DNA of 8,642 nt from Chloroflexota bacterium (GTDB lineage: Bacteria; Chloroflexota; Anaerolineae; B4-G1; SLSP01). Below the pieces are notes generated by a model. The model saw nothing but the letters and a program-made list of their open reading frames with translations. It did not search any database and was not told the DNA's origin. Below, piece after piece: positions 1-6,339 of the stretch. The stretch's first letter is position 1, and every line of letters starts with the position of its first letter. The stretch spans positions 1-8,642 of the forward strand of contig JAAZNO010000091.1 of the NCBI GenBank assembly GCA_012798275.1, written 5' to 3'. Position numbers and translations under genes: made by a program.

Positions 1-1233
1 ATGAATTTCATCAAAGATAAAAGCCGCCCCGTGGTAATCAGTCAACAAAGCCTCATAGCCTTTGAGTCGGTACATCCCCTTGAGCATTTGGTAAGGGCTG
101 AAAACTCGGATGGGCGGATAGTTCAACTCAGCCAGATTGCGTGCCCATTTGGCTTGTCGAGCCGCTGTCTGAGGCGTATAATCTTCTTCCTCCAGCAACA
201 TCCGATAAAGCGAGAGCAAACTACGCCCGTGCTGCAAGCCCACCTTCCCAGGGAAAGTTTTTTCCAGACGTAATCGCATCGCGTTCATGCTGGCCTGATA
301 AGGCAGTGTGTAGAACAAACGGGGGAGTTGTGGACCATCCATGGCTTGTCGGGCCGCCCAAAGCAACGCCGCTTCCGTTTTACCACTGCCGGTGGGCGCC
401 ACCAATAATGCTGAGCCAGACGTCTGCGCGGCACTGCTCTGATGTGCATACGGTGTGCCCTTCATCCCTTGCAAGATGCTCTCTATGGTAAAATGGACCT
501 GTGGCAAAGCTCCGGCATGGGCTGAAGCGCTATGATCTGCGTTGATGAGATAGCCGCGCAAGGTCAAGGCGCCAACAATCTGTTTCTGCTGCGGCTCATC
601 CTGGAGCTGGCGCACGAAACGCCGATACACTTTGAGCCAGTGCCGGATACGTGCAACGCCGTGCTCCTGAATCTGCGCTACAGCTGCATCCCGATTGGGC
701 AAGGCCGGCGCAATCACGCCGACCTTATCCAATCCCAGGTCTGCAATCCACGCCCCAGCGCACGTATCCAGCCAGTCCCACAGAGCAGTCAAAGTCTCCG
801 GCTCTATTTGAATGAGCAACTCGCCCAGCCAGTCTTCATCATCTTCCGGCTCCGCGTAGAGACGTTGGATGTCTCCAGCATCCTTGTGATGCGAAACTAT
901 GGCGGCTACCACCCAGGTCAGTTCTTCTGTTGTGAACCCCGCAGCCACCCAATCCACAAATGCCAGGGAAAGGACTTCGTGGCGGTAGGGCCATTTTGCG
1001 CCGCCTCGTAGCCGTGCCTGGAAGCCATTGGCCGCCTTACCGAAATCATGCAAAAACGCTGCCCAGAAAAGCACCTGCCACAGACGCGGCATAGCGAGCG
1101 TCTGTGGCAGGTCAGGCCGGAGTGCGATGAATTCCGTCAGGCGTTGTAGCACGTCCCATGTATGACGGGCCAGGCTCTCTGGGCGATTGCCGGCCCCACG
1201 TTCGGCGCTCTTGGCCCAGAGCGTTTTTTCCAT
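1..1233 (-). CDS. cas3: CRISPR-associated HD nuclease-helicase Cas3 (partial; C-terminal part beyond left edge)
   Basis: Cas3 is recruited by target-bound Cascade and unwinds and cuts the DNA. The frame is open for 411 residues from ATG 1233 to the edge. HD nuclease domain, about residues 20-240: H24 in LARHTWDV, the HD pair H62-D63 in FLHDFGKA, H85 in RHE, H115-H116 in SHHK and D233 in ADHSASAH, so every expected metal ligand is visible. Superfamily 2 helicase follows: Q motif YAHQ (262-265), Walker A APTGSGKT (279-286) and DEIH box at 408-411, the last four codons seen. RecA domain 2 and the C-terminal domain are outside. The HD-helicase order in one chain is the standard Cas3 form. The start lies 4 nt after the cas5 stop; no separate Shine-Dalgarno is present at normal distance (only GAGGGG touching the ATG), so translation is probably coupled to cas5. 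Identity is certain; completeness cannot be judged. Confidence 0.96.
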   Translation of the reverse strand, partial: MEKTLWAKSAERGAGNRPESLARHTWDVLQRLTEFIALRPDLPQTLAMPRLWQVLFWAAFLHDFGKAANGFQARLRGGAKWPYRHEVLSLAFVDWVAAGFTTEELTWVVAAIVSHHKDAGDIQRLYAEPEDDEDWLGELLIQIEPETLTALWDWLDTCAGAWIADLGLDKVGVIAPALPNRDAAVAQIQEHGVARIRHWLKVYRRFVRQLQDEPQQKQIVGALTLRGYLINADHSASAHAGALPQVHFTIESILQGMKGTPYAHQSSAAQTSGSALLVAPTGSGKTEAALLWAARQAMDGPQLPRLFYTLPYQASMNAMRLRLEKTFPGKVGLQHGRSLLSLYRMLLEEEDYTPQTAARQAKWARNLAELNYPPIRVFSPYQMLKGMYRLKGYEALLTDYHGAAFIFDEIH

Positions 1234-1237
1234 CCCC

Positions 1238-1981
1238 TCAGGCCAGCATGAAGGTTTCACCATCATCTCCAGTAAAACTGTGAAAAGCCAGCCCTAAATA
1301 GGCATCTCGATAGCAAGGCGCGGCCGGATCAATCCAGAAAGGGGTTAAGTGAGAAACGCCGAAAGTATAGAAATCTGAACTATGGACGCGCTCTTGCAGC
1401 ATCACGTAACGACTAAAGACAGGGACACGCTTGCGCGCATAGTCCAGGTAGCGCGGCATCAATACAGTCACGCCACGTCCCACTTGAGTAGCCATCTGGT
1501 GTGGCAGCAGGGTGTGTTCAAAGTAAGCCCGCGATGCCTGCTGCAAATCCACTACCTCAATCTGGGTGTACGCAAACAAATCTTGCGAGCGGCCCAAAAC
1601 CACCGCATACCTGGGGCTACGAAAAGCTTCTTCCCATTCCGGGCGATTCACATACAACGTCAGGCGGGGCTGAAACAGCAACTCTCGCCGGAAGGGGTTG
1701 ACATTACCCTCCAGGACTTTAGGGATATTTGTTGCCGGCAACTTTCCACTAGCCGCGCTCAATGCAATGATGTGCTCCATGTCCTGCACACTACCTTGGG
1801 CAGTAAAATGATAAGCGAATTGCACCCCTTCTGGATCAAACCACTCGCCCAAAGCACTGGCAATATGCCCGTAGATGGTGGCCGGCGGCGGCATGGGATA
1901 ACTGGGATGAACCTGCTGCATAAAGTGTGGGTAACGGAAGGACGTGGTGAGTCCCTCCGCTACCACCTTGAGAACGCGCAT
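1238..1981 (-). CDS. cas5: Type I-B Cas5 (Cst5-like Cascade subunit)
   Basis: Cas5 is the RAMP-fold Cascade subunit that caps the 5' handle of the crRNA and links Cas7 to Cas8. The 247-residue length is usual. The N-terminal Cas5 signature is clear: a first beta strand MRVLKVVAEG, then FRYP (15-18) and the proline-rich SYPMPPPATIYGHIASALG (27-45), the family's 'PxPxTIxGhL' region. LLFQPRLTLYV (101-111) and YAVVLGRSQDL (125-135) also fit the family. An upstream in-frame start would add ten residues but overlaps the end of cas7. I chose ATG 1981 because AAGGAGG stands 5 nt before it and the protein then begins with the conserved strand. It lies 17 nt after the cas7 stop and 4 nt before cas3, in one operon. 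No active-site residues for crRNA processing are evident, so crRNA cutting is expected from a Cas6 not in the window. Confidence 0.93.
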   Translation of the reverse strand: MRVLKVVAEGLTTSFRYPHFMQQVHPSYPMPPPATIYGHIASALGEWFDPEGVQFAYHFTAQGSVQDMEHIIALSAASGKLPATNIPKVLEGNVNPFRRELLFQPRLTLYVNRPEWEEAFRSPRYAVVLGRSQDLFAYTQIEVVDLQQASRAYFEHTLLPHQMATQVGRGVTVLMPRYLDYARKRVPVFSRYVMLQERVHSSDFYTFGVSHLTPFWIDPAAPCYRDAYLGLAFHSFTGDDGETFMLA

Positions 1982-1998
1982 AGTTGCCTCCTTGTGAG

Positions 1999-3081
1999 TT
2001 AGTCCAGCCACTCTGGATGTTTCTTGAGGTCTTCAATGAGCTGTTGATAGGCCTCACGCGGATGAGCGATACAAATTTTGTCCGCAAAGTCGGCCAACAT
2101 CCCGCCTTCGCGCAGCGCTGCTTCCAACTTGGCACGTTCTTCATCCAGATAACCGGCAATCCAGCCAATGTAGACTGGCGAAAGTAGCTCATTGGCGAAT
2201 ACTGTCAGCGCCTCACGCAACGCCTCGAGTTTGATCTCCGGCAACCCACGTCCATTCGCGCCCACCACATGGCTAAAGATGTGATTGCCGCCTTTGGTAA
2301 TAGCAAATACTGTCAATGCGGGGGTCACATCCGTGTAGTGCAAGGTCTGCTTGGCCCCGCCCTCCAGATGCGCCAGCCCCTCGAACAACGCGCACACCCG
2401 TTCCAACCGTTCCGTTTGCGTCAGCCGGTAAGACTTCTCTGCTTCGAGGTGTTCCAACCCTTTTTCTTTTGCCAGTTCGATGCGCGTATCATCCAGATTG
2501 CGGAAGCCGGTTTTCTGGCGATAAGAGAACGTGCCGCAGGCGTGCAGGTCGAGCGAGTACAGCCCCTTGAGTGTGGTACGGTAAAACTGATGCTCGTGCG
2601 GCACGGGGTCGCCCTCGTGACGGGACATCACGCCAAAGTCTTCCGTGATGTTGGCAGGGGCGATGGAGACCAGGGTGCTGACGCGGAACGGTGAAACGCG
2701 GGTAACGGTATCGATAGTGGGCGTCTCTGCTGCACGGGATTCATCTGCGGCGCGGGCTTCTACCGCATCGGTTTTCTTCGAGGGCGCGCGCATATAGCCG
2801 AGCAGATCATCATCCCAGTAAAGGATGGGGTTGGCATCGGTATAGGCTACCTTCTTCTCGCGAAAGATGGGCGCCTTTTCCCAACCCCAGTCCCCGTTTT
2901 CCAGCGTGGCGCGCAGCCAATAGCGGAATGCCTGGGCTGAAACGTAAGGATACACGCCGTCTTTGGCGCGAATCACCTTGACACCCACGGTGTTATCTGT
3001 GCGCGCGCCGGGGATGCTACCAAGATTATTCAAGGCTGAAGCGGGTGCATCAATCAATAACAAACCGGTTACGAAAGCCAT
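1999..3081 (-). CDS. cas7: Type I-B Cas7 backbone subunit (Cst2/DevR family)
   Basis: Cas7 polymerises along the crRNA spacer and forms the Cascade backbone that binds target DNA. The 360-residue protein has the Cst2/DevR signature: N-terminal strand FVTGLLLIDAPASALNNLG (3-21), the helix region YPYVSAQAFRYWLRATLE (44-61), LYWDDDLLGYMRA (87-99), RVSPFRVSTLVSI (128-140) and the family motif GGAKQTLHYTDVTPA (241-255). Residues 101-124 form an acidic, alanine-rich insert without structure, probably a surface loop. AGGAGG lies 8 nt before the ATG, so the start is firm. It is 27 nt after cas8 and 17 nt before cas5. Assignment to Cst2 rather than Csh2 rests on these motifs and on the Cst1 neighbour; an HMM comparison would settle it. 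Length and frame look intact. Confidence 0.94.
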   Translation of the reverse strand: MAFVTGLLLIDAPASALNNLGSIPGARTDNTVGVKVIRAKDGVYPYVSAQAFRYWLRATLENGDWGWEKAPIFREKKVAYTDANPILYWDDDLLGYMRAPSKKTDAVEARAADESRAAETPTIDTVTRVSPFRVSTLVSIAPANITEDFGVMSRHEGDPVPHEHQFYRTTLKGLYSLDLHACGTFSYRQKTGFRNLDDTRIELAKEKGLEHLEAEKSYRLTQTERLERVCALFEGLAHLEGGAKQTLHYTDVTPALTVFAITKGGNHIFSHVVGANGRGLPEIKLEALREALTVFANELLSPVYIGWIAGYLDEERAKLEAALREGGMLADFADKICIAHPREAYQQLIEDLKKHPEWLD

Positions 3082-3108
3082 GGTCTTATCCTCCTGAGTA
3101 GTGATAAA

Positions 3109-3471
3109 TTACAGTTCTTCTGTGGTTTCTTCGACTGTTTCCACAAGCACTTCTGCATTGCTCTGGAACCAGCCACGTTGATACAGCTGCTCAATCATCC
3201 GAATCAACACCAGATCACGTGCCAGACGCCAGTCAGTTTGTGCTACACCATCGCCCTCCTCGAAAACCGCGATGTAAGGATCAAGTGTTATGAAAGGTGG
3301 TTTCCCGCTCCGCACGTAAGTCAGATTGGCCTTGATGAGCGCGCTACGGAAATAATCATAACGGGAGGTCGTGAAGAAATCACGGAAGAAGCGTCGGTCG
3401 TTTTGCCCTGCGACATAATCCGCCAGGGCATCACCCAATTGCCGGATTTGCTCAACACGTTCTTTTTCCAT
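3109..3471 (-). CDS. cas11b: Internally translated small subunit Cas11b (within cas8)
   Basis: The Cascade small subunit stabilises the displaced DNA strand; several copies line the complex. This reading frame is the 3' end of cas8, but it has its own strong start: AAGGAGG at 3487-3481, a 9-nt spacer and ATG 3471, in frame with cas8. The product would be 120 residues (cas8 residues 367-486), beginning MEKERVEQIRQLGDALADY and rich in charged helices, the size and character of Cas11. No separate small-subunit gene exists between cas8 and cas3. Internal translation of Cas11 from cas8 or cas10d is established for types I-B, I-C and I-D; applying it to this locus is inference from the ribosome-binding site, position and length. 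A chance match is possible but unlikely because the ATG falls exactly at the expected domain border. Confidence 0.75.
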   Translation of the reverse strand: MEKERVEQIRQLGDALADYVAGQNDRRFFRDFFTTSRYDYFRSALIKANLTYVRSGKPPFITLDPYIAVFEEGDGVAQTDWRLARDLVLIRMIEQLYQRGWFQSNAEVLVETVEETTEEL

Positions 3472-4569
3472 ACCTAAAATCCTCCTTAAGAAACTTGCGG
3501 TAATGGCCCACGAGACCAGGTCAGCCTCGTTTTGCAATGAATAGGTTGTACACGGGTCAGTTTTGCCTCGAGCCCAGCTCAACGCCACGCGCAGAAAGTA
3601 GGTTCGGATGAACTGCGCTGCATTTTGCGGCAAGTCAAACAAATCTTCATAGAGCCAGTTTTTACGCGGCTCAAAATCTTCTCTGTCTCTCTTGCCCTTT
3701 GGGGGTACCTCCCACGCCCGGCGGACGATGGCTTTCCATTGTGCTGCATAAGGCGCTGAGTACATTTCGCGGAGAAAACTGATGATCTGCATAGGCAAGT
3801 GATAAATGTCCAGATCTGCTTCTTGCCCACTGTTGGTCAAATGATACGCAGTAAGTGAAAACAGCGCCTCGTCCTCTCGCGCCTCGCGTTGCAGTTCATG
3901 CGCCCGAAGCAATACATCAATTAGCAAAGTGCGCTGGGAGAATTTCATTTCCGGCAATTTGCTGCTGCCGGATTCCTGCGCTAGCTGTACAGCGCGGCGG
4001 TTTTCGAGTAAAAACTCAGCCGCAAAATGGTACGTGAGCCGTGGATTATCAGAATGCACCGCTAAAAGCCGCCCACTGCACTTGGCGCAACCCAAAGGAA
4101 ATGCCTGAATTGCCAGCAATGCTTTCCCTGATACCGGCACACCCGCATCCCCATAGGGGTGAAAGTTGATAAGACCTTCCCCTGTGAGCAACGGAACATG
4201 CTGTCGGAAAGCACGTCCGGGTCGTAATTCCCCTGTAACATCGAAAGACACTGCTGCCGCCGGTTCACCCGTAAACACACAGATTTCTCCCGAGGTCTCT
4301 GCTTCTGCGCGATAAGCTCGAAGGACCCGCTCGGCATAAATCTGGCGTTTCTCCGGCTGCTTGTTATAGGCTGGCTGGGTAAAGCCAGAGTTTGGAAAAG
4401 CAACCGTAAGGAAAGAGAGCAACGGTTGCCGCACGTACTCTCGCGCGATATAATCGGCGATGCTGTCCAGATCGGCCTCTGTCAGATCCTCCGGCCTTTG
4501 CTTCCCCGCAAACGCCGTGATCGTCGCCACGCCGACATCAACCAACGGATGTCCTGTATATTTCAGCAT
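3109..4569 (-). CDS. cas8b1: Type I-B Cascade large subunit Cas8b1 (Cst1 family)
   Basis: Cas8 recognises the PAM and recruits Cas3. The start is ATG 4569, giving 486 residues: GGGAGG lies about 5 nt upstream and the protein opens with the Cst1 signature LKYTGHPLVDVGVATITAF (2-20). A longer in-frame start at 4602 arises inside a tandem repeat and is rejected. The family is named for a CXXC...CXXC zinc site; here the second pair is intact (C161-AK-C164, in FPLGCAKCSGR) but the first is reduced to one cysteine (C97, in ICVFTGE). The middle has helical segments such as HLPMQIISFLREMY (257-270). The C-terminal 120 residues form a helical, charged module that can be translated alone from ATG 3471. 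The acidic tail ends VETVEETTEEL. Neighbours are the WYL regulator, 64 nt upstream, and cas7, 27 nt downstream. It could be described as Cas8a1/Cst1 under older naming. Confidence 0.92.
   Translation of the reverse strand: MLKYTGHPLVDVGVATITAFAGKQRPEDLTEADLDSIADYIAREYVRQPLLSFLTVAFPNSGFTQPAYNKQPEKRQIYAERVLRAYRAEAETSGEICVFTGEPAAAVSFDVTGELRPGRAFRQHVPLLTGEGLINFHPYGDAGVPVSGKALLAIQAFPLGCAKCSGRLLAVHSDNPRLTYHFAAEFLLENRRAVQLAQESGSSKLPEMKFSQRTLLIDVLLRAHELQREAREDEALFSLTAYHLTNSGQEADLDIYHLPMQIISFLREMYSAPYAAQWKAIVRRAWEVPPKGKRDREDFEPRKNWLYEDLFDLPQNAAQFIRTYFLRVALSWARGKTDPCTTYSLQNEADLVSWAITASFLRRILGMEKERVEQIRQLGDALADYVAGQNDRRFFRDFFTTSRYDYFRSALIKANLTYVRSGKPPFITLDPYIAVFEEGDGVAQTDWRLARDLVLIRMIEQLYQRGWFQSNAEVLVETVEETTEEL
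3472..3487 (-). promoter_or_regulatory. Internal ribosome-binding site for Cas11b inside cas8
   Basis: AAGGAGG (3487-3481) followed by a 9-nt spacer before ATG 3471. It is as strong as the sites before cas7 (AGGAGG) and cas5 (AAGGAGG), though it lies inside coding sequence, where it encodes the segment just before residues RRILG of Cas8. Confidence 0.75.
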
Positions 4570-4584
4570 TTGCACCTCCCTGCT

Positions 4585-4638
4585 CATTCGCTTATTCGCC
4601 ATTCGTCATTCGCCATTCGTCATTCGCCATTCGTCATT
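4585..4638. repeat. Heptamer tandem repeat between WYL gene and cas8
   Basis: Positions 4599-4633 contain five exact heptamers of the form YCATTCG, alternating CCATTCG and TCATTCG, so the longer period is 14 bp. Degenerate units flank them at 4585-4598 and 4634-4638. On the minus strand the units read GAATGAC/GAATGGC. The stop codon of the WYL gene (4636-4634) lies in the first unit, and the ribosome-binding site of cas8 begins 5 bp past the other end. The array therefore fills almost the whole 64-bp gap. It has no spacers and is not a CRISPR array. Similar short repeats are common intergenic slippage products. Confidence 0.85.
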
Positions 4639-5638
4639 TACTGATCGACCCATTCACCTCCGCTGCCCGCTGATGTTCCTCCGTCACCCGCTCCCGCAAA
4701 CTCGCCGGTTCCAGCACCTCCACTTGACTGCCGTAATACAGCACCCAACTCACGAACTCCGGTGTGACCGCAATGTGTAACCGGAACAACACCCTGCCAT
4801 CCGCCGTCATCTCGGCCTGTTGACTGCTGTGCCAGCGCTCCTCAGCCACGCGCCGTCCGGTATCAGGGGCAAAGCGCAACACCACCTTCACCGGTTCACC
4901 ACCCTCGCCGCGCAACAACCCCCACGTATCGCCAAGATACGCCTCGATATCGAAATCGGCGGGAATGGTGTAATGCTCGTCCAACAATGTCGCCGTGTGA
5001 ATCCGATCTACCTTGAACATCAACACCGCTTCCCGTCGTTCACAATAGGCGATCAGTTGCCAGGAACGCACGTAAGGATATAGCGCATAAGGTCGCACCA
5101 CGCGCTCATTGCGCTCCCCACCCCGCGAGCGCGTCTCATATTCCATGCGCACTTTCTGCCCTTCCACCAACGCCCGGTTGAGCAACGTGAGCATCTGTCG
5201 GCGGTGTTCTCCCTGCGCCGTGACCGGTTGACGTTGACCGTATTGGCGCAGCAGCGGCGTGAACTCGGCGGGAAAGAGCGATTCCAACCGCGCTACTGCC
5301 GCTGCGAGCTCCACCGAACCGATACCCGAGACTTGTTGCGCCGCCTGCACCGCCAGCAGTAGCGCCAGAGCCTCGGCAAAAGTGTATTGCAGAGTAGGCA
5401 GACGCGGCGTTTTCTCGAAAAAATACCCCTCAGGAGCATGTACCAAGGGGAGCAGAAGCCCGTGCCGGATCACTTCCAGATCTTTCTGGATCATCCGTTC
5501 TGTCACCTCAAAGTGCGCCGCCAGGTCGCGCCGCAAATAACGCCGCGGCGCGCTGGCAATCATCTGCACCAGATTGAGAATTCGCGCCACCCGTTTGGTC
5601 TCTTCGGCATGTCCTGAACTGCTGAACTCATCTACCAC
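4634..5638 (-). CDS. WYL-domain transcriptional regulator of the cas operon
   Basis: A 334-residue regulator of the DeoR/YafY-like HTH-WYL-WCX type. The N-terminal winged helix-turn-helix spans about residues 12-60 (TKRVARILNLVQMIASAP, then LRRDLAAHFEVTERMIQKDLEVI). The WYL domain spans about 148-215, with WQLIAY (193-198) in place of the canonical WYL triad and the conserved arginine in MFKVDRI (R212). The WCX-type C-terminal domain spans about 249-327 (VKVVLRFAPDTGRRVAEE to the end). WYL domains bind ligands, often nucleic acids or nucleotides, and such proteins regulate CRISPR-Cas and other defence loci. I chose GTG 5638 because AAGGAGG stands 6 nt upstream and the HTH starts about 12 residues in. 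The frame is open back to 5941, but that extension is repeat-derived and improbable. As the first operon gene, with cas8 64 nt later, it probably autoregulates. Whether it represses or activates cannot be read from sequence. Confidence 0.9.
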   Translation of the reverse strand: MVDEFSSSGHAEETKRVARILNLVQMIASAPRRYLRRDLAAHFEVTERMIQKDLEVIRHGLLLPLVHAPEGYFFEKTPRLPTLQYTFAEALALLLAVQAAQQVSGIGSVELAAAVARLESLFPAEFTPLLRQYGQRQPVTAQGEHRRQMLTLLNRALVEGQKVRMEYETRSRGGERNERVVRPYALYPYVRSWQLIAYCERREAVLMFKVDRIHTATLLDEHYTIPADFDIEAYLGDTWGLLRGEGGEPVKVVLRFAPDTGRRVAEERWHSSQQAEMTADGRVLFRLHIAVTPEFVSWVLYYGSQVEVLEPASLRERVTEEHQRAAEVNGSISK

Positions 5639-5788
5639 CCGCGTCCTCCTTGTCCAGTTTGCTCTCAGTTTATCCCACCTGTGGGAACCTTGCGGTTCCC
5701 ACTCGTTTTTTTGAGGGCAGAAGGGCGCCAGATTCCCCCTGAAAGCTCCGTGGCCCCCACTATCCTGGAGTTTTTGTTGCTTCGCCCA
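5639..5788 (-). other. Untranslated leader of the WYL-cas operon, with direct repeats
   Basis: About 150 nt separate the predicted transcription start from GTG 5638. The leader holds a strong hairpin (5702-5681), an oligo-A run (5712-5706) and, close to the ribosome-binding site, a second copy (5675-5661) of a 15-bp sequence that also forms the promoter -10 region (5804-5790). The two copies match at 12 of 15 positions and share GATAAACT on the minus strand. They lie 129 bp apart and could be regulator sites or the edges of an inserted repeat. No known riboswitch was recognised. Confidence 0.5.
5681..5702 (-). promoter_or_regulatory. GNRA-capped hairpin in the leader of the WYL-cas operon
   Basis: A perfect 9-bp stem, GTGGGAACC pairing with GGTTCCCAC, closed on the minus-strand RNA by the tetraloop GCAA (GNRA class). 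The downstream sequence offers an alternative small stem (TCCCA, loop CAGG, TGGGA), so two exclusive structures are possible near the ribosome-binding site. Read on the plus strand the same stem is followed by TCG and seven T residues (5706-5712), resembling an intrinsic terminator against transcription entering from the right-hand side of the operon; no plus-strand gene upstream would need one. Confidence 0.6.
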
Positions 5789-5795
5789 TGCCCTT

Positions 5796-5824
5796 AGTTT
5801 ATCTCCATTTATAGAATTTGACAA
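5796..5824 (-). promoter_or_regulatory. Sigma70-like promoter of the WYL-cas operon
   Basis: The -35 box TTGTCA (5824-5819, 5 of 6 to consensus), a 17-nt spacer and the -10 box TAAACT (5801-5796, 4 of 6). A transcription start near 5789 is expected. The spacer is A/T-rich against a G/C-rich background. It lies about 150 nt before the WYL start codon. Prediction from consensus only. Confidence 0.5.
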
Positions 5825-5917
5825 AGATGAGCTCATATCTTGGATTGAGCAGGACATCCCCCTCCGGCGCGAACTCCCGGCGCGCCTACATGAATCCCCC
5901 CCGCAAAAGTGGCATGA

Positions 5918-6115
5918 GAAAACCAGCAGAGTCCCAGGCACAAAGGAGAAGATGCGGTCATCAAAACGTTGCGGGAGGCTGACCCCTGCTATGTAGTGGA
6001 GGCTCGCCAGCGTCTCGTGGGGTACTTGCTGATACCCGAAGAATACGCCGACTGTGACTGTTCAGCCTGGCGCCAGGTAGCTGGACGGCGATGGATGAAC
6101 CTTTATGACCTGCAG
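5918..6115 (+). pseudogene. Unidentified coding remnant, possibly an antitoxin of the vapC remnant downstream
   Basis: The plus-strand frame is open from 5918 and reads protein-like from 5948: GEDAVIKTLREADPCYVV, then EARQRLVGYLLIPEEYADC, ending in sequence that runs into the palindromic element at about 6117. The only start codon near the front is TTG 5969. The segment around VVEARQRLVGYLLIPEEY resembles the beta-hairpin of Phd-type antitoxins ('pvyVtrhGrPvavLlspedYe'), and a VapC remnant follows on the same strand. There is no good start or ribosome-binding site, and the likely 3' end is replaced by repeat sequence, so it is called a remnant. The family link is weak; it may be noise or part of an unrelated decayed gene. 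Confidence 0.25.
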
Positions 6116-6116
6116 C

Positions 6117-6288
6117 CTTTGCCCCTCCCCCTGCCCTCTCCCCAACGGCGTCTGCGCCGTTGGGGAGGGGAAGAAAAAATAAGGGGGTTTTGCAGGCGGG
6201 CTACGCCTGCCTGCAAAACCCCACAAAAAAACTTTCCCTTCCCCCCGCGCAAGGCATGGGGGGAAGGGGCCAGGGGACAGGGGCAAGA
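6117..6288. repeat. Palindromic intergenic element with three consecutive hairpins (MITE/BIME-like)
   Basis: An element of about 170 bp framed by 8-bp inverted ends TTGCCCCT (6119-6126) and AGGGGCAA (6279-6286). Inside are three perfect stems in a row: a 13-bp stem with TCTG loop (6138-6150 with 6155-6167), a 14-bp stem with an 11-nt loop (6184-6197 with 6209-6222) and an 11-bp C/T-rich stem (6236-6246 with 6258-6268). A-rich stretches separate them (6171-6180, 6224-6231). No transposase is encoded, and every frame across it gives low-complexity proline/arginine sequence. It separates the antitoxin-like remnant from the vapC remnant. Whether it is mobilised in trans or is a transcribed structured element is unknown. 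Confidence 0.75.
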
Positions 6289-6339
6289 ATTGATTCTCAA
6301 TCTTCGGCAGTCGCCAGGGAATCTTGTGTTTTTTAGTCA

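Noticed and set aside
1382..2002. A 206-codon plus-strand open frame opposite cas5
   Set aside because: No recognisable domain and no ribosome-binding site; it is the shadow of cas5.
4570..4602. Longer cas8 start adding 11 residues
   Set aside because: The upstream ATG is generated by the heptamer repeat; ATG 4569 has GGGAGG upstream and begins with the conserved Cst1 N-terminus.
4585..4638. CRISPR array
   Set aside because: The units are 7 bp without spacers; no 28-37 bp repeats with spacers occur anywhere in the window.
5639..5941. N-terminal extension of the WYL regulator to 435 residues
   Set aside because: The extension crosses the promoter, the hairpin and repeat sequence and is not domain-like; GTG 5638 has AAGGAGG at 6 nt and gives the usual WYL protein length.
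6062..6300. Small proline-rich proteins on either strand across the palindromic element
   Set aside because: Low-complexity translation of C/T- and G/A-rich stems, with no start signals and equal openness in several frames.
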